NCBI GenBank assembly: GCA_013361475.1
Contig: JABFYB010000206.1
Location: 1 to 41,319, forward strand
Direction of reading: 5' to 3'
DNA: 41,319 bases
DNA from: Hamadaea sp.
GTDB taxonomy: Bacteria; Actinomycetota; Actinomycetes; Mycobacteriales; Micromonosporaceae
The notes under the pieces: model-generated
What the model saw: only the letters and a program-made list of their open reading frames with translations
The model's database searches: none
Told to the model about the DNA's origin: nothing
Program-made: the position numbers and the translations under genes
Shown here: piece by piece, positions 17,654-25,433 of the stretch
Layout: each line of letters starts with the position of its first letter
Numbering within the stretch: the first letter of the stretch is position 1

Positions 17654-18487
17654 TCAGCCCTGGGTATCCCCCGGCGGGGTCGCGATGGTCCGCTGTTCGG
17701 GCAGGGGTGGCCAGAAGACCGCCCGGTCCAGCCGCCGGATCTCGGGCGCGACGTCCACCACCCGCACGTCCGGGCGGCGCGCCAGCGACTGCAGCACCGC
17801 CGGGGTCGCCCGCACCACGGCCGCGTACGCACAAGCGCAGTGCCGGGCGTAGGCGTCCCGTTCGGCCGCGGCGACCCGCTGCCCTGACTGGTACACGGCG
17901 ACCAGGTCGGCACCGGGGAGCGAGCCGCCAGGAGTGCGGTCAGCCGCGCTCTGGCTCAGCTTGGCCGCATACTCGGCGGCCTCCCGGTTCTTCCGGTCGA
18001 CGAGCCGGCCCATCCCCGTCAGCACGTCGACCGGCACCTTCGTCACCGGGATGCGGACGATCTCGGTCTGCACGCCGGTCAGAGGCACCCGGACGTAGAC
18101 CGCCGACACCGCGACGCCGGACAGGATCGGGGTCAGCCGGTCGGGCGGCAGGTACTCGGTGAGCGTCACCAGCGCGTACGCCTCGGGGGCGCCCTCGGCG
18201 GCCAGCTTGTCCAGCTCCGCCCGGCTGCCGGCGGCGTACTCGGGGATGGAACCGTTGGGCTCCACGCCCACCTTGACCACCTGGCCGACGGACATGTCGC
18301 CGGCCGGCGCGGCCCGATCCGCCTGCCAGACGGCGACCGCCAGCACGGCGGCGGCGACCAGGCACGCGGCGACGGTTAGCGAGTGCGGGCGGCGGCGGCC
18401 GCCGAGGACGCGCCGGTAGCCGCGCGCGATCGGGGCGAGCAGCGTCTCGTCGACCGCGCCGAGCCGTTCGCCCAGCGACCGGGTCAT
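17654..18487 (-). CDS. Hypothetical single-pass membrane protein with extracytoplasmic domain
   Basis: A 277-residue protein of unknown function. Residues 1-36 are basic and cytoplasmic, one transmembrane helix covers about 37-55, and the rest (~220 residues) should lie outside the membrane. The outer part contains [34 protein letters not shown], a run around [19 protein letters not shown] that looks helical, a Cys pair in [12 protein letters not shown], and a C-terminal [22 protein letters not shown]. No catalytic motif is recognised. Its ATG overlaps the rluD stop as ATGA, so it is translated with lspA-rluD. The downstream neighbour is the ParA/MinD-like ATPase on the same strand, which might be a functional partner. 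Confidence 0.78.
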   Translation of the reverse strand: MTRSLGERLGAVDETLLAPIARGYRRVLGGRRRPHSLTVAACLVAAAVLAVAVWQADRAAPAGDMSVGQVVKVGVEPNGSIPEYAAGSRAELDKLAAEGAPEAYALVTLTEYLPPDRLTPILSGVAVSAVYVRVPLTGVQTEIVRIPVTKVPVDVLTGMGRLVDRKNREAAEYAAKLSQSAADRTPGGSLPGADLVAVYQSGQRVAAAERDAYARHCACAYAAVVRATPAVLQSLARRPDVRVVDVAPEIRRLDRAVFWPPLPEQRTIATPPGDTQG

Positions 18488-19416
18488 CCGGCCGCCCGCA
18501 GCACTTCGAGCGCGTGCGCCAGGTCGGCCGGGTACGCCGAGACGAACCGGACCTCCTCGCCGGTCGACGGGTGCTCGAAGCTGAGTTCGCGAGCGTGCAG
18601 CCACTGCCGGGTGAGCCCGAGCCGGGCCGCCAGCGTGGGGTCGGCGCCGTAGGTCAGGTCACCCACGCAGGGGTGCCGCATGGCGGAGAAGTGCACCCGG
18701 ATCTGGTGGGTCCGCCCCGTCTCCAGCCGCACGTCGACGAGGCTGGCCGCCGGGAACGCCTCGGCCGTGTCGTAGTGCGTGACGCTGGCCTTGCCGCTGG
18801 ACATGACCGCGAACCGGTAGTCGTGGTGCGGATGGCGGTCGATCGGCGCGTCGATCGTCCCGCGGAGCGGGTCGAGATGGCCCTGCACCACCGCGTGGTA
18901 GCGCTTGTCCACCTCGCGGGCCTTGAAGGCGCGCTTGAGGAAGCTGTACGCGTGCTCGCTCTTCGCCACGACCATGACGCCCGTCGTGCCGACGTCGAGG
19001 CGGTGCACCACGCCTTGCCGCTCGGCCGCGCCACTGGTGGCGACCCGCTGGCCCATCGCGGCCAGTCCGCCGATCACGGTCGGCCCGGTCCAGCCGGGGC
19101 TGGGATGGGCGGCGACCCCGACCGGTTTGTCCACCACGACGATGTCGTCGTCGCTGTAGAGGATCTTCAGTCCGTCGACCGGCTCGGCGACCACCTCGAC
19201 CGACGACGGCGGCGCCGGCATGGTGACCTCCAGCCACGCACCGCCGGTCACCTTCTCGGACTTGGCCCGGGACGAGCCGTCGACGAGCACGTCACCGGAC
19301 TCGACGAGATCGGCCGCGAGCGTCCGGGAGAACCCGAAGAGCCGGGAGACGGCCTGATCGAGACGCATGCCGTCCAGGCCGTCCGGCACCGGCAGCGAGC
19401 GCTGCTCCCGGCTCAC
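18484..19416 (-). CDS. rluD: RluA-family pseudouridine synthase (RluD-like)
   Basis: A 310-residue 23S rRNA pseudouridine synthase. An N-terminal S4 RNA-binding domain (residues ~16-65, with [31 protein letters not shown]) precedes the RluA catalytic domain. The catalytic motif is [18 protein letters not shown] with Asp141, and the [20 protein letters not shown] block follows near residue 240. S4 plus this motif fits RluD, which modifies helix 69, but target identity is inference. The GTG start at 19416 overlaps the lspA stop as GTGA, and the stop overlaps the next gene's ATG. The pairing with lspA is the classical actinobacterial order. Confidence 0.93.
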   Translation of the reverse strand: MSREQRSLPVPDGLDGMRLDQAVSRLFGFSRTLAADLVESGDVLVDGSSRAKSEKVTGGAWLEVTMPAPPSSVEVVAEPVDGLKILYSDDDIVVVDKPVGVAAHPSPGWTGPTVIGGLAAMGQRVATSGAAERQGVVHRLDVGTTGVMVVAKSEHAYSFLKRAFKAREVDKRYHAVVQGHLDPLRGTIDAPIDRHPHHDYRFAVMSSGKASVTHYDTAEAFPAASLVDVRLETGRTHQIRVHFSAMRHPCVGDLTYGADPTLAARLGLTRQWLHARELSFEHPSTGEEVRFVSAYPADLAHALEVLRAAG

Positions 19417-20033
19417 CGCGTTTCCTCGCGCTGCTCTTCCTTCGTCTCCCGGCGCAGCCGCGAACCGTCGCGCTGACGTCCGGTGAACTCCAGCAGGATC
19501 GCCAGGCATACGCCGAAGCTCAGCGCCATGTCGGCGATGTTGAAGATCGGGAAGCGCTGACCGTACGGCCCGAACAGGCTGATGAAGTCGACGACGTGCC
19601 CGGAGATGCCGCCGGGGTACCGGAAGACCCGGTCCACGAGGTTGCCCAGGGCACCGCCGAGGACCAGGCCCAACGCGATCGCCCAGGGCAGCGACCGCAG
19701 CTTGCGGGCGGTCCAGCCGATCCACGCCGCCACCGCGAACGCGATGAACGGGAAGACATAGGTGTAGTTGCTGCCCATGCTCCAGGCGGCCCCGCTGTTG
19801 CGGGTGAAGGAGAAGTAGACCAGGCCGCCGAGCAGGCGCACCGGATCGGCGCCCTCCAGCGTGTTGGTCGCCCACTCCTTGGTCGCCGCGTCGAGGCCGA
19901 TGATCACAACAGCGACCGCGATCAGCGTCAGCACAGCTCTGCGTACGCTGATCGCGGTCGCGGGAACCGCGTCGGGGAGCGGTCTCGTCTCGCCCTCGTC
20001 GTCGGACACCGCCACGCTCCCCAGTTCACTCAT
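19413..20033 (-). CDS. lspA: Lipoprotein signal peptidase
   Basis: A 206-residue aspartyl signal peptidase (type II) that cleaves prolipoproteins after lipid attachment at the membrane. Four hydrophobic segments are seen, with the family motifs [13 protein letters not shown] (residues ~75-87), [10 protein letters not shown] (126-135), GHVVDFISL with catalytic Asp149, and [14 protein letters not shown] with Asp168; the 19-residue gap between the two aspartates matches characterised enzymes. The first ~28 residues are a polar acidic extension and the last ~25 are strongly charged. It starts 2 nt after the stop of the TraR/DksA-like gene and overlaps rluD by 4 nt. Confidence 0.95.
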   Translation of the reverse strand: MSELGSVAVSDDEGETRPLPDAVPATAISVRRAVLTLIAVAVVIIGLDAATKEWATNTLEGADPVRLLGGLVYFSFTRNSGAAWSMGSNYTYVFPFIAFAVAAWIGWTARKLRSLPWAIALGLVLGGALGNLVDRVFRYPGGISGHVVDFISLFGPYGQRFPIFNIADMALSFGVCLAILLEFTGRQRDGSRLRRETKEEQREETR

Positions 20034-20035
20034 CG

Positions 20036-21253
20036 TCAGCGCCGCTCCTCCAGTTGCTTACACGTCACGCACAGTGTGGCGGACGGGAAGGCGGCCAGCC
20101 GCTCGACCGGGATCGGGTTGCCGCACCGCTCACACCACCCATAGCTTCCCTCATCGAGACGCTCCAATGCGCGCTCCACCTGGTTGATCCGCTCCAGGAT
20201 GTTGTTGGCGAGGGTGATCTCCTGCTCGCGCTCGAACGTCTTGGTGCCGGTGTCGGCCTGGTCGTCGCCGGCCGAGTCGGTCAACCGGTCGCGCTGCAAC
20301 TCGGTGATGTCGACCAGGGTCTGGTCGTACTCCGTCCGCAACTCGTCCAGCCGCCCCGACAAAGCGGTACGGATCTTCTCAGTGTCCGCGGCGCTCCGCG
20401 TACCCCTCACCGCGGTAGCGGTCTTCGCGGTGGTGGCGGTGCCTGGGGCGGCGGTCTTGGGTGTGGTCTGCTTCGCCATCATCGCTCCCTCGGCCGCGGT
20501 GTCCGCGGCGGTCTCAACTTCCTGGACTTGGGGGTGCGCCGTCGCGGTGACCGGCTGCTGCGCGGCTTTCGCCGCCGCCTTCTTCGCCGTCGACCTGACC
20601 GGCTTCTCCGTCGCCGCGACCGGCTCGGCGCTCGCCGCCTTGGTCGCGGCCTTCTTTCCGGCCGTCTTCTTCGCAGCCGTCGCCTTCGCGGGCGCCGCCT
20701 TGGCCGGAGCAGCCTTGGCCGGCTCCGCCTCGGCGGCCGGCTTGGTGGCCGAGGCCGCCTTCTCCGCCACCTTCTTGACCGTCTTCTTGGCTGCGGGCGT
20801 TGCCTTACCGGCCGGGGCCGCCTCCACCGAGGTCGCCGGCTCCGCCTTCGCCGAAGCGGTCTTCTTCGCCTTCGGCGGAGCGGCCTGCTCCGCCTTCGCC
20901 GAAGTCGTCTTCTTCCCCGGCTCGGTGCTCTTCGCGGGAGCCGTCTTCGTCGCCGGCTCCGGCTGGTCCGCCGCGGCCTTGGCCGGCGCCGACTTGGCCG
21001 CCTTGCCCGGAGCAGTCTTGGCCGGAGCAGCCTTGGCCGGAGCAGCCTTGGCCGAGGCCGTCTTCTTGGCGGACGCGGCGGCCTTGGCCGACCGAGCCGC
21101 GTTCGCGCGGGCGGGCGCGGGTTTCGGGGTGGGCGCCTTCCGGGACGAGGCGGCTTTCTTCGCCGCCCCGGCCGCGGGCCGGGCCGCGGTCGTCCTTCCG
21201 GCGGCGCCCGCCGTGGCCTTCGCGGTCGCCTTGCGCCCTGCGGGTTCGGCCAT
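20036..21253 (-). CDS. TraR/DksA-like zinc-finger protein with long Ala/Lys/Pro-rich tail
   Basis: A 405-residue protein in two parts. Residues ~1-290 are low complexity, dominated by Ala, Lys and Pro in AKAAPAK-like repeats, similar to histone H1-like bacterial tails (HU/HupB C-terminal type). Residues ~300-405 form a TraR/DksA-type domain: a helical hairpin with an acidic GDDQADTGT tip, and a zinc finger with Cys374, Cys377, Cys395 and Cys398 (CX2C-X17-CX2C). DksA-type proteins bind the RNA polymerase secondary channel; the tail suggests additional nucleic-acid binding (inference). ATG at 21253 is chosen because GTGGGGG lies just upstream; a more distal in-frame ATG lies 5 codons earlier. 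It is the first gene of the lspA operon and has its own promoter. Confidence 0.88.
   Translation of the reverse strand: MAEPAGRKATAKATAGAAGRTTAARPAAGAAKKAASSRKAPTPKPAPARANAARSAKAAASAKKTASAKAAPAKAAPAKTAPGKAAKSAPAKAAADQPEPATKTAPAKSTEPGKKTTSAKAEQAAPPKAKKTASAKAEPATSVEAAPAGKATPAAKKTVKKVAEKAASATKPAAEAEPAKAAPAKAAPAKATAAKKTAGKKAATKAASAEPVAATEKPVRSTAKKAAAKAAQQPVTATAHPQVQEVETAADTAAEGAMMAKQTTPKTAAPGTATTAKTATAVRGTRSAADTEKIRTALSGRLDELRTEYDQTLVDITELQRDRLTDSAGDDQADTGTKTFEREQEITLANNILERINQVERALERLDEGSYGWCERCGNPIPVERLAAFPSATLCVTCKQLEERR
21011..21055. repeat. Three tandem 15-bp units in the Ala/Lys/Pro tail
   Basis: AGCAGYCTTGGCCGG is repeated three times (21011-21025, 21026-21040, 21041-21055) with one or two changes. 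Each unit encodes five residues of the AKAAP type. A related copy lies near 20700. The number of units may vary between strains. Confidence 0.8.
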
Positions 21254-21315
21254 GGGATACCCCCACATGCAAAACGGGCGCGCGGCGGGTGCCGCGCACT
21301 CGGAGTAGGTTGGCA

Positions 21316-21344
21316 AGAATACGGAAGCCACAGGTTTCCGACAA
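21316..21344 (-). promoter_or_regulatory. Promoter of the TraR/DksA-like operon
   Basis: On the minus strand TTGTCG (21344 to 21339) and TATTCT (21321 to 21316) are exactly 17 bp apart, each four of six matches to the housekeeping consensus. It predicts a leader of about 55 nt with the GTGGGGG site before the ATG at 21253. Confidence 0.55.
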
Positions 21345-21367
21345 ACATGCCACTCGTGGTTGCCGAA

Positions 21368-21398
21368 ACCGGACAGTGTCTGGTTCGACACTGCCGGT
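21368..21398 (-). terminator. Hairpin after the antiporter gene
   Basis: ACCGG-A-CAGTGTC (21368-21380) pairs with GACACTG-CCGGT (21387-21398): 12 base pairs with one bulged base and a 6-nt loop. It lies about 25 nt after the antiporter stop and upstream of the next promoter, as expected for a terminator. Confidence 0.6.
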
Positions 21399-21422
21399 CA
21401 CTCAAGTACCGGACATTAGCCG

Positions 21423-23045
21423 CTAATCGTCCGTCTTACCTGAATTTCCGGCAATCCATCGCGCGAGTCTTCCGGCCTTACCCACTTCCCGCAGCCTTCT
21501 TAACGTCGCGTCGCGTACTTCGTCGGTCGCGACGATGAGCATGCTGTCGCCGGCCCGCAGCCTGGTCTGCTCGTGGGGGACGAACCCCTCCCCGCCGCGC
21601 AGGACCAGGGTCACCACCGCGCCGACCGGCAGCCGCAGCTCATCGAGGTGGACCCCGGCCAGCTGCGAACCGACCGGAATCTCCAGTTGGAGCAGGTCAG
21701 CCTGCATGCGCTCCAGCGGGGCGGTCTCGACCCGCAGCTCGGTCGGCTCGGCCGGCGAGGTGACCCGCAGCCAGCGGGCCACCGGGGCGAGCGTGCCCGT
21801 CTGGGCCAGCGTGAAGATCACCACCAGCACGAAGACCGCGTCGAACAGCGCGGTCGCCCCCGGAACCGCCTCCGACAGCGGAATCGTGGCCAGCACGATC
21901 GGGACCGCGCCCCGCAGCCCGGCCCAGCTCAGGAAGGCCAGGTCGCGGCGGCCGAACCGCTCGTACCGCGGACGCCTCGGGCGGCCCCGCCGTCTGCTTT
22001 CCTGCGGTGTCCCGGATATCGCGGTCTCCCGGGTCTCGTCAGCCCGGATGGTGCGAGCGCGAAAGCGCGTGGTGAACGGCAGCAGGGACACCGCCACCGA
22101 GATCGGCCGGGCGAGCAACAACAAGGTCAGGCCGATCACCAGGGCCGGGATCAACGCGCCCGGCAGCCGGGCCGGGGACACGAGCAGGCCCAGCATGACG
22201 AACAGGCCGATCTGGGCCAGCCAGGCCAGTCCGTCGGCGAAACCCAGGATCGCCTGCCGGTGCGGCAGGCGGGAATTGCCGAGGATCACCCCGGCCACGT
22301 ACACGGCCAGGAAGCCGGAGCCGTGCACGACCACGCCCGCGGCGTACGCGAGCACCGTCAGCCCGACCGCCGCCAGCGGATACAGGCCCGCCGCCGGCAG
22401 GGCCGCGCGGCGCAGCGTCCACGCTCCGGCCAAGCCGACGAGCAGGCCCAGCGCCGCTCCGATCACCAACTCGTACGCGATGAGCCCGGTCTCGGTCGCC
22501 CAGTGGACGCCGGCGAGGCTGGGCGTCGCCAGGAGGACGACCAGGATGACGGCCGGGGCGTCGTTCATCCCGGACTCGGCCTCCAGTGTGGCCATGAGCT
22601 TCGGCTTGAGGCGCAACCAGCGCAGGGTGGAGAAGACGGCGGCGGCGTCGGTCGAGGAGAGCACCGCGCCCAGCAACAGTCCGGAGTGCAGCGAGACGCC
22701 GAGGAGGAGATGGACGACCAACCCGACGACGGCGGTGCTGATGAAGACGCCCACGGTGGACAATGCGATGGCCGCCGGGAGGACCGGTTTCAGCGAACTC
22801 CACCGGGCGCTGAGCCCGCCCTCGGCGATGATCAGCACGAGCGCGCAGAGCCCGAGCGTACGCGTCAGGGTGGCGTTCTCGAACTCGATGCCGAAGCCGG
22901 ACTCGCCGATCAACATGCCCAGCGCCAGATACACCAGCAGGCTGGGCAGGCCGATACGGCTGGAGAAGCGGACCGCCGCAACCGCGGCGAGCAGTACGCC
23001 CGCGCCGATGAGCAGGGCCACCTCGAAGGAGTACGCCCCGCTCAA
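21423..23045 (-). CDS. CvrA-type potassium (or sodium)/proton antiporter
   Basis: A 540-residue CPA1/NhaP2-type antiporter. About 12 transmembrane segments cover residues 5-430, with LSSTDAAAVFSTLR (129-142) and the ion-binding ESGMNDAPAVILV (157-169; Asn161-Asp162) motifs and a LSWAGLRGAVPIVLA segment (372-386). A C-terminal TrkA-C (RCK_C) domain spans about 450-525. The family exchanges K+ or Na+ for H+ across the cytoplasmic membrane and helps with cell volume. Unusual here is a ~40-residue Arg-rich insertion (about 327-365) in a cytoplasmic loop just before the LRGAVP segment. The TTG start at 23045 overlaps the stop of the DUF167 gene (TTGA), so the two are coupled. Confidence 0.9.
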   Translation of the reverse strand: MSGAYSFEVALLIGAGVLLAAVAAVRFSSRIGLPSLLVYLALGMLIGESGFGIEFENATLTRTLGLCALVLIIAEGGLSARWSSLKPVLPAAIALSTVGVFISTAVVGLVVHLLLGVSLHSGLLLGAVLSSTDAAAVFSTLRWLRLKPKLMATLEAESGMNDAPAVILVVLLATPSLAGVHWATETGLIAYELVIGAALGLLVGLAGAWTLRRAALPAAGLYPLAAVGLTVLAYAAGVVVHGSGFLAVYVAGVILGNSRLPHRQAILGFADGLAWLAQIGLFVMLGLLVSPARLPGALIPALVIGLTLLLLARPISVAVSLLPFTTRFRARTIRADETRETAISGTPQESRRRGRPRRPRYERFGRRDLAFLSWAGLRGAVPIVLATIPLSEAVPGATALFDAVFVLVVIFTLAQTGTLAPVARWLRVTSPAEPTELRVETAPLERMQADLLQLEIPVGSQLAGVHLDELRLPVGAVVTLVLRGGEGFVPHEQTRLRAGDSMLIVATDEVRDATLRRLREVGKAGRLARWIAGNSGKTDD

Positions 23046-23335
23046 GCGCCGTCCCGCAAGGCGTCGAGCCGGGCGGTCAGCTCCGCCGGCGGATCGGCGA
23101 CGGTGAAGAGTTTGTCCCGGCCGGTCGCGCCGCTGCGCAAGCTCACCGACGACACCGGTACGCCCAGCGCACCGGCCAGCGCCCGGCGTACCGCCTCGGT
23201 GGCGCGACCGTCGACGGGCGGCGCCGTGACCGCGACGACGAGCGCGGGTCCGAGCGAGCCGTCATGGCGCCCGCCGACCTTGGTCCGCGAGGCGCCGGGC
23301 TTGACCCGCACCGCGACCGTCACGCTCTGCGCCAT
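23042..23335 (-). CDS. DUF167 (YggU) family protein
   Basis: A 97-residue DUF167 protein with the complete family pattern: VRVKPGASRTKVGG at residues ~8-21, LVVAVTAPPVDGRATEAVRRALA in the middle, and VSSVSLRSGATGRDKLFTV. Structures of the family are known but the function is not. It begins an operon with the antiporter. ATG at 23335 is only 5 nt after a TAGGAT -10 element, so the mRNA is probably leaderless. Confidence 0.9.
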   Translation of the reverse strand: MAQSVTVAVRVKPGASRTKVGGRHDGSLGPALVVAVTAPPVDGRATEAVRRALAGALGVPVSSVSLRSGATGRDKLFTVADPPAELTARLDALRDGA

Positions 23336-23340
23336 GCCTC

Positions 23341-23346
23341 ATCCTA
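23341..23346 (-). promoter_or_regulatory. Candidate -10 element for the DUF167-antiporter pair
   Basis: TAGGAT (23346 to 23341 on the minus strand) lies 5 nt before the ATG at 23335, implying a leaderless transcript. The -35 region (TCAGTT at 17 bp spacing) is weak. Confidence 0.4.
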
Positions 23347-23372
23347 GGCCATGGTGATCAACTAACTGACAC

Positions 23373-23406
23373 AGCGTCAGGGGACCCGGGCGGGTCCCCT
23401 GACGCT
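23373..23406 (-). terminator. Strong GC-rich terminator hairpin
   Basis: AGCGTCAGGGGACCC (23373-23387) and GGGTCCCCTGACGCT (23392-23406) form a perfect 15-bp stem with a GGGC tetraloop. It lies 12 nt past the stop of the zinc-motif membrane protein and before the DUF167 gene, so it should end the upstream transcript. No T run follows. Confidence 0.85.
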
Positions 23407-23418
23407 GACTGAGCTCCG

Positions 23419-24075
23419 TCAGACTCGGCGCGCGTCGGCCAACAGCGCGCTGTCCGGCTCGCAGAGCCCGCACGGGCTGAACCCGAGTTCGACAGCCTCG
23501 TTCACGGGCAGCGGCTCGTGCGGCCGCCCGAGGAGGTGCACGCAGCCCGCCACGTGGTAACGCGGCCGGCCATCGATGACCAGCACCTCGGTGCTCATCC
23601 GGGCGACCCGGGCCGCGTCGGCGGGCGGCACCCGCTGCGCGACCGGCTCATCCGGTGGATCCTCGTCGTCGTCGACGTCTCCGAGCGCGGTTCCGGCCGA
23701 CTGGGCCGGGATCGTGATCCCGGTCTGATCGGCCCGTTCCCCGGCCCGCTCGGCGACCCGGCCGCGAACCGGCTGCTCCGGCTCCCGGGTCGTCTCCCGG
23801 CCACTGTCTCGCGTGGCCCGGGACCGGCTGACCGGCTCCTCGTACGCGTCGCTCTCGTCCTGCTCGTCCTCGTCGTAGTCCGCCTCAGCGCGGGCTGCGG
23901 CGGCCTGCCGCGCGCCCACCACGAGGGCGACCGCGGCCAGGAGGCTGGTCCCGATCGAACCGACGAGCATTCCGCTCGACCCGTTGATCAGGCCAGTGAC
24001 CAGCAGTACGACCGCGACGACGATGAGCAGCAGACTTGCGACAATCACACAGCTCACCCCCGCCGATATCGGCAT
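23419..24075 (-). CDS. Membrane protein with C-terminal Ada-like zinc-binding motif
   Basis: A 218-residue protein (if started at ATG 24075). Two hydrophobic segments at ~8-30 and ~34-55 are followed by a long acidic, Arg-rich disordered linker (~65-160). The last ~50 residues carry a compact motif: RYHVAGCVHL, then EAVELGFSPCGLCEPD. The spacing His-X3-Cys and PC-X2-C-X-P resembles the zinc-binding N-terminal domain of Ada and similar small nuclease-associated modules. Metal binding is inference; the function is unknown. In-frame GTG codons at 24057 and 24048 are plausible alternative starts, the latter with GGGGG upstream. It ends at a strong hairpin. Confidence 0.72.
   Translation of the reverse strand: MPISAGVSCVIVASLLLIVVAVVLLVTGLINGSSGMLVGSIGTSLLAAVALVVGARQAAAARAEADYDEDEQDESDAYEEPVSRSRATRDSGRETTREPEQPVRGRVAERAGERADQTGITIPAQSAGTALGDVDDDEDPPDEPVAQRVPPADAARVARMSTEVLVIDGRPRYHVAGCVHLLGRPHEPLPVNEAVELGFSPCGLCEPDSALLADARRV
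24062..24073. promoter_or_regulatory. 12-bp perfect palindrome at the start of the zinc-motif gene
   Basis: GCCGATATCGGC is a perfect palindrome that covers the first codons after ATG 24075. If translation starts at one of the downstream GTG codons, it would lie in the 5' region and could be an operator. No regulator can be named. Confidence 0.3.
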
Positions 24076-24156
24076 CCAGGTGTCATCCCGGCACGGGGTC
24101 CCGCGCCGGGTCTCTCACAGGGTGTCGGGGTGGTTCGGTGGTGCGTGGTGCTCCTT

Positions 24157-24202
24157 CAGGCGGCTCGCCGAAGACGGGGGTCAACGGCGAGCCGGCCGCC
24201 TG
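24157..24202 (-). terminator. Probable terminator after divIVA
   Basis: In the 208-bp gap downstream of divIVA, GGCTCGCCG (24162-24170) pairs with CGGCGAGCC (24185-24193), and the outer CAGGC (24157-24161) pairs with GCCTG (24198-24202) around a small bulge. This would end the dcw-distal transcript. The rest of the gap (24076-24283) shows no gene. Confidence 0.55.
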
Positions 24203-24283
24203 GAGGTCTCGGCCACGAGGAGGGGTCACGGCCGTCGAGAGGGGCCGACGCGGACGGGGGTCCGCACCGGAGATCACGAGGTG

Positions 24284-25057
24284 CTAGCGGCTGGCGCCGA
24301 AACCCGCGCCGGAGGTGACCCCGGCCGTGACCGCGCGACCGTTCTCGGACCGGGCGATCTCCGCCTCGAGACCCTGCCCGCGACCTTCGAGGTCACGCAG
24401 CTGGCTCTCCAGGTACGCCTTGAGCCGGGTACGGTACTCGCGCTCGAACTGCTTGAGCTCTTCGATGTGCTTGGAGAGTGCGGTGCGCTTGGCGTCGAGC
24501 CCGCCCATCGCCTCCTGGTGCCGCTGACGCGCGTCGCGTTCGAGCGCGTCGGCCTTGGCCCGGGCGTCGCGGGTGACCTCCTCGGCCTTGGCGCGCGCCT
24601 CGGAGAGGACCTTGTCGGCCTCCCGGCGAGCGTCCGAGACGTGGTCGTCCGCGGTGCGCTGGGCCATCATGAGCACGCGCAGCGCCTGCTGCTCGCCGTC
24701 CGGGCCGACCGGGCCGACACCGGCGGGGCCACCGGCCCGCACCTGGTCGAGCTCAGCCTGCATCGCACGCGCGGCACGGTCGGCTTCGCCCTTCTCCCGC
24801 TGGACGCGGTCGAGCTGCATCTTCAGCTCGTTCAGCTCGGCCGCGAGGCGCGGGTCGGCGCCGGGGCCGGCCGGAGGACGACCGCCGCCGCCACGCTCGG
24901 CCTGGGCGCGCAGCTCGTTGTTCTCCTCGATCAGACGGGCGAGTTCGCGCTCGACCTCGTCCAGGAAGGCGTCGACCTCCTCCTCGTCGTACCCCCGCTT
25001 GCCGATCGGGGGCTTCTTGAAGGCCACGTTGTGCACGTCGGCCGGGGTGAGCGGCAT
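24284..25057 (-). CDS. divIVA: DivIVA/Wag31 polar growth and division protein
   Basis: A 257-residue coiled-coil protein that gathers at curved membrane (cell poles and septa) and directs tip growth in actinobacteria. The N-terminal lipid-binding domain is nearly the textbook sequence: LTPADVHNVAFKKPPIGKRG followed by YDEEEVDAFLDEVE (residues ~3-36). A Gly/Pro-rich spacer follows (~55-70), then two long coiled-coil stretches (~72-105 and ~125-235) and a short Gly/Ser tail. ATG at 25057 has a GAGGAG site 5 nt upstream. It is the last gene of the division cluster, 59 bp after yggT. Confidence 0.96.
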   Translation of the reverse strand: MPLTPADVHNVAFKKPPIGKRGYDEEEVDAFLDEVERELARLIEENNELRAQAERGGGGRPPAGPGADPRLAAELNELKMQLDRVQREKGEADRAARAMQAELDQVRAGGPAGVGPVGPDGEQQALRVLMMAQRTADDHVSDARREADKVLSEARAKAEEVTRDARAKADALERDARQRHQEAMGGLDAKRTALSKHIEELKQFEREYRTRLKAYLESQLRDLEGRGQGLEAEIARSENGRAVTAGVTSGAGFGASR

Positions 25058-25116
25058 CGAAACTCCTCGGGTCAGTTGCGGCCGCGTCGGGCGGTGGTCA
25101 TCGGCGTCGGATGAAG

Positions 25117-25410
25117 CTACCGGTAGAGCTTCTGTGCGATCAGCATTAGAACGTACAGAATAACCAACAGAATCATCGCCGCCAGGTCGACGCTAACGGT
25201 ACCAATCCGCAACGGTGGGATCACACGCCTCAACGCCTTGAGGGGCGGATCAGTGACGCTCCAGATGAGTTCCAGCGTCGCCGCCGAGCCTCGGCCGGGG
25301 TGCCACCAGCGCCCGTACTGGAGGATCATCCCGAGCACGAATCGTGCCAAAAGGGTCAGCAGGAAGGCGTACAGCAGGAGATATACGACTTGCCAGACGA
25401 TCGAAAACAC
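25117..25410 (-). CDS. YggT family membrane protein
   Basis: A 97-residue YggT protein with two hydrophobic helices (~4-28 and ~72-93). Between them is the signature loop containing TLELIWSVTDPPLKALRRVIPPLRIGTVSVDLAAM. The family is of uncertain function; its fixed place between sepF and divIVA in actinobacteria suggests a link to division or membrane organisation. The GTG start at 25410 has a GAGGG about 10 nt upstream. Confidence 0.9.
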   Translation of the reverse strand: MFSIVWQVVYLLLYAFLLTLLARFVLGMILQYGRWWHPGRGSAATLELIWSVTDPPLKALRRVIPPLRIGTVSVDLAAMILLVILYVLMLIAQKLYR

Positions 25411-25433
25411 GACAGTGGGATCCCTCGCGCGGG

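Noticed and set aside
21011-21055. Possible CRISPR-like short repeats
   Set aside because: The units are directly tandem without spacers and lie in frame in a protein tail; no cas genes nearby.
20054-21538. Leu/Arg/Gly-rich plus-strand frame opposite the TraR/DksA-like gene
   Set aside because: It is the complement of the Ala/Lys/Pro repeat coding; low complexity alone explains it.
21573-23357. 594-codon plus-strand frame opposite the antiporter
   Set aside because: No recognisable motif; the minus strand carries a complete antiporter and DUF167 gene.
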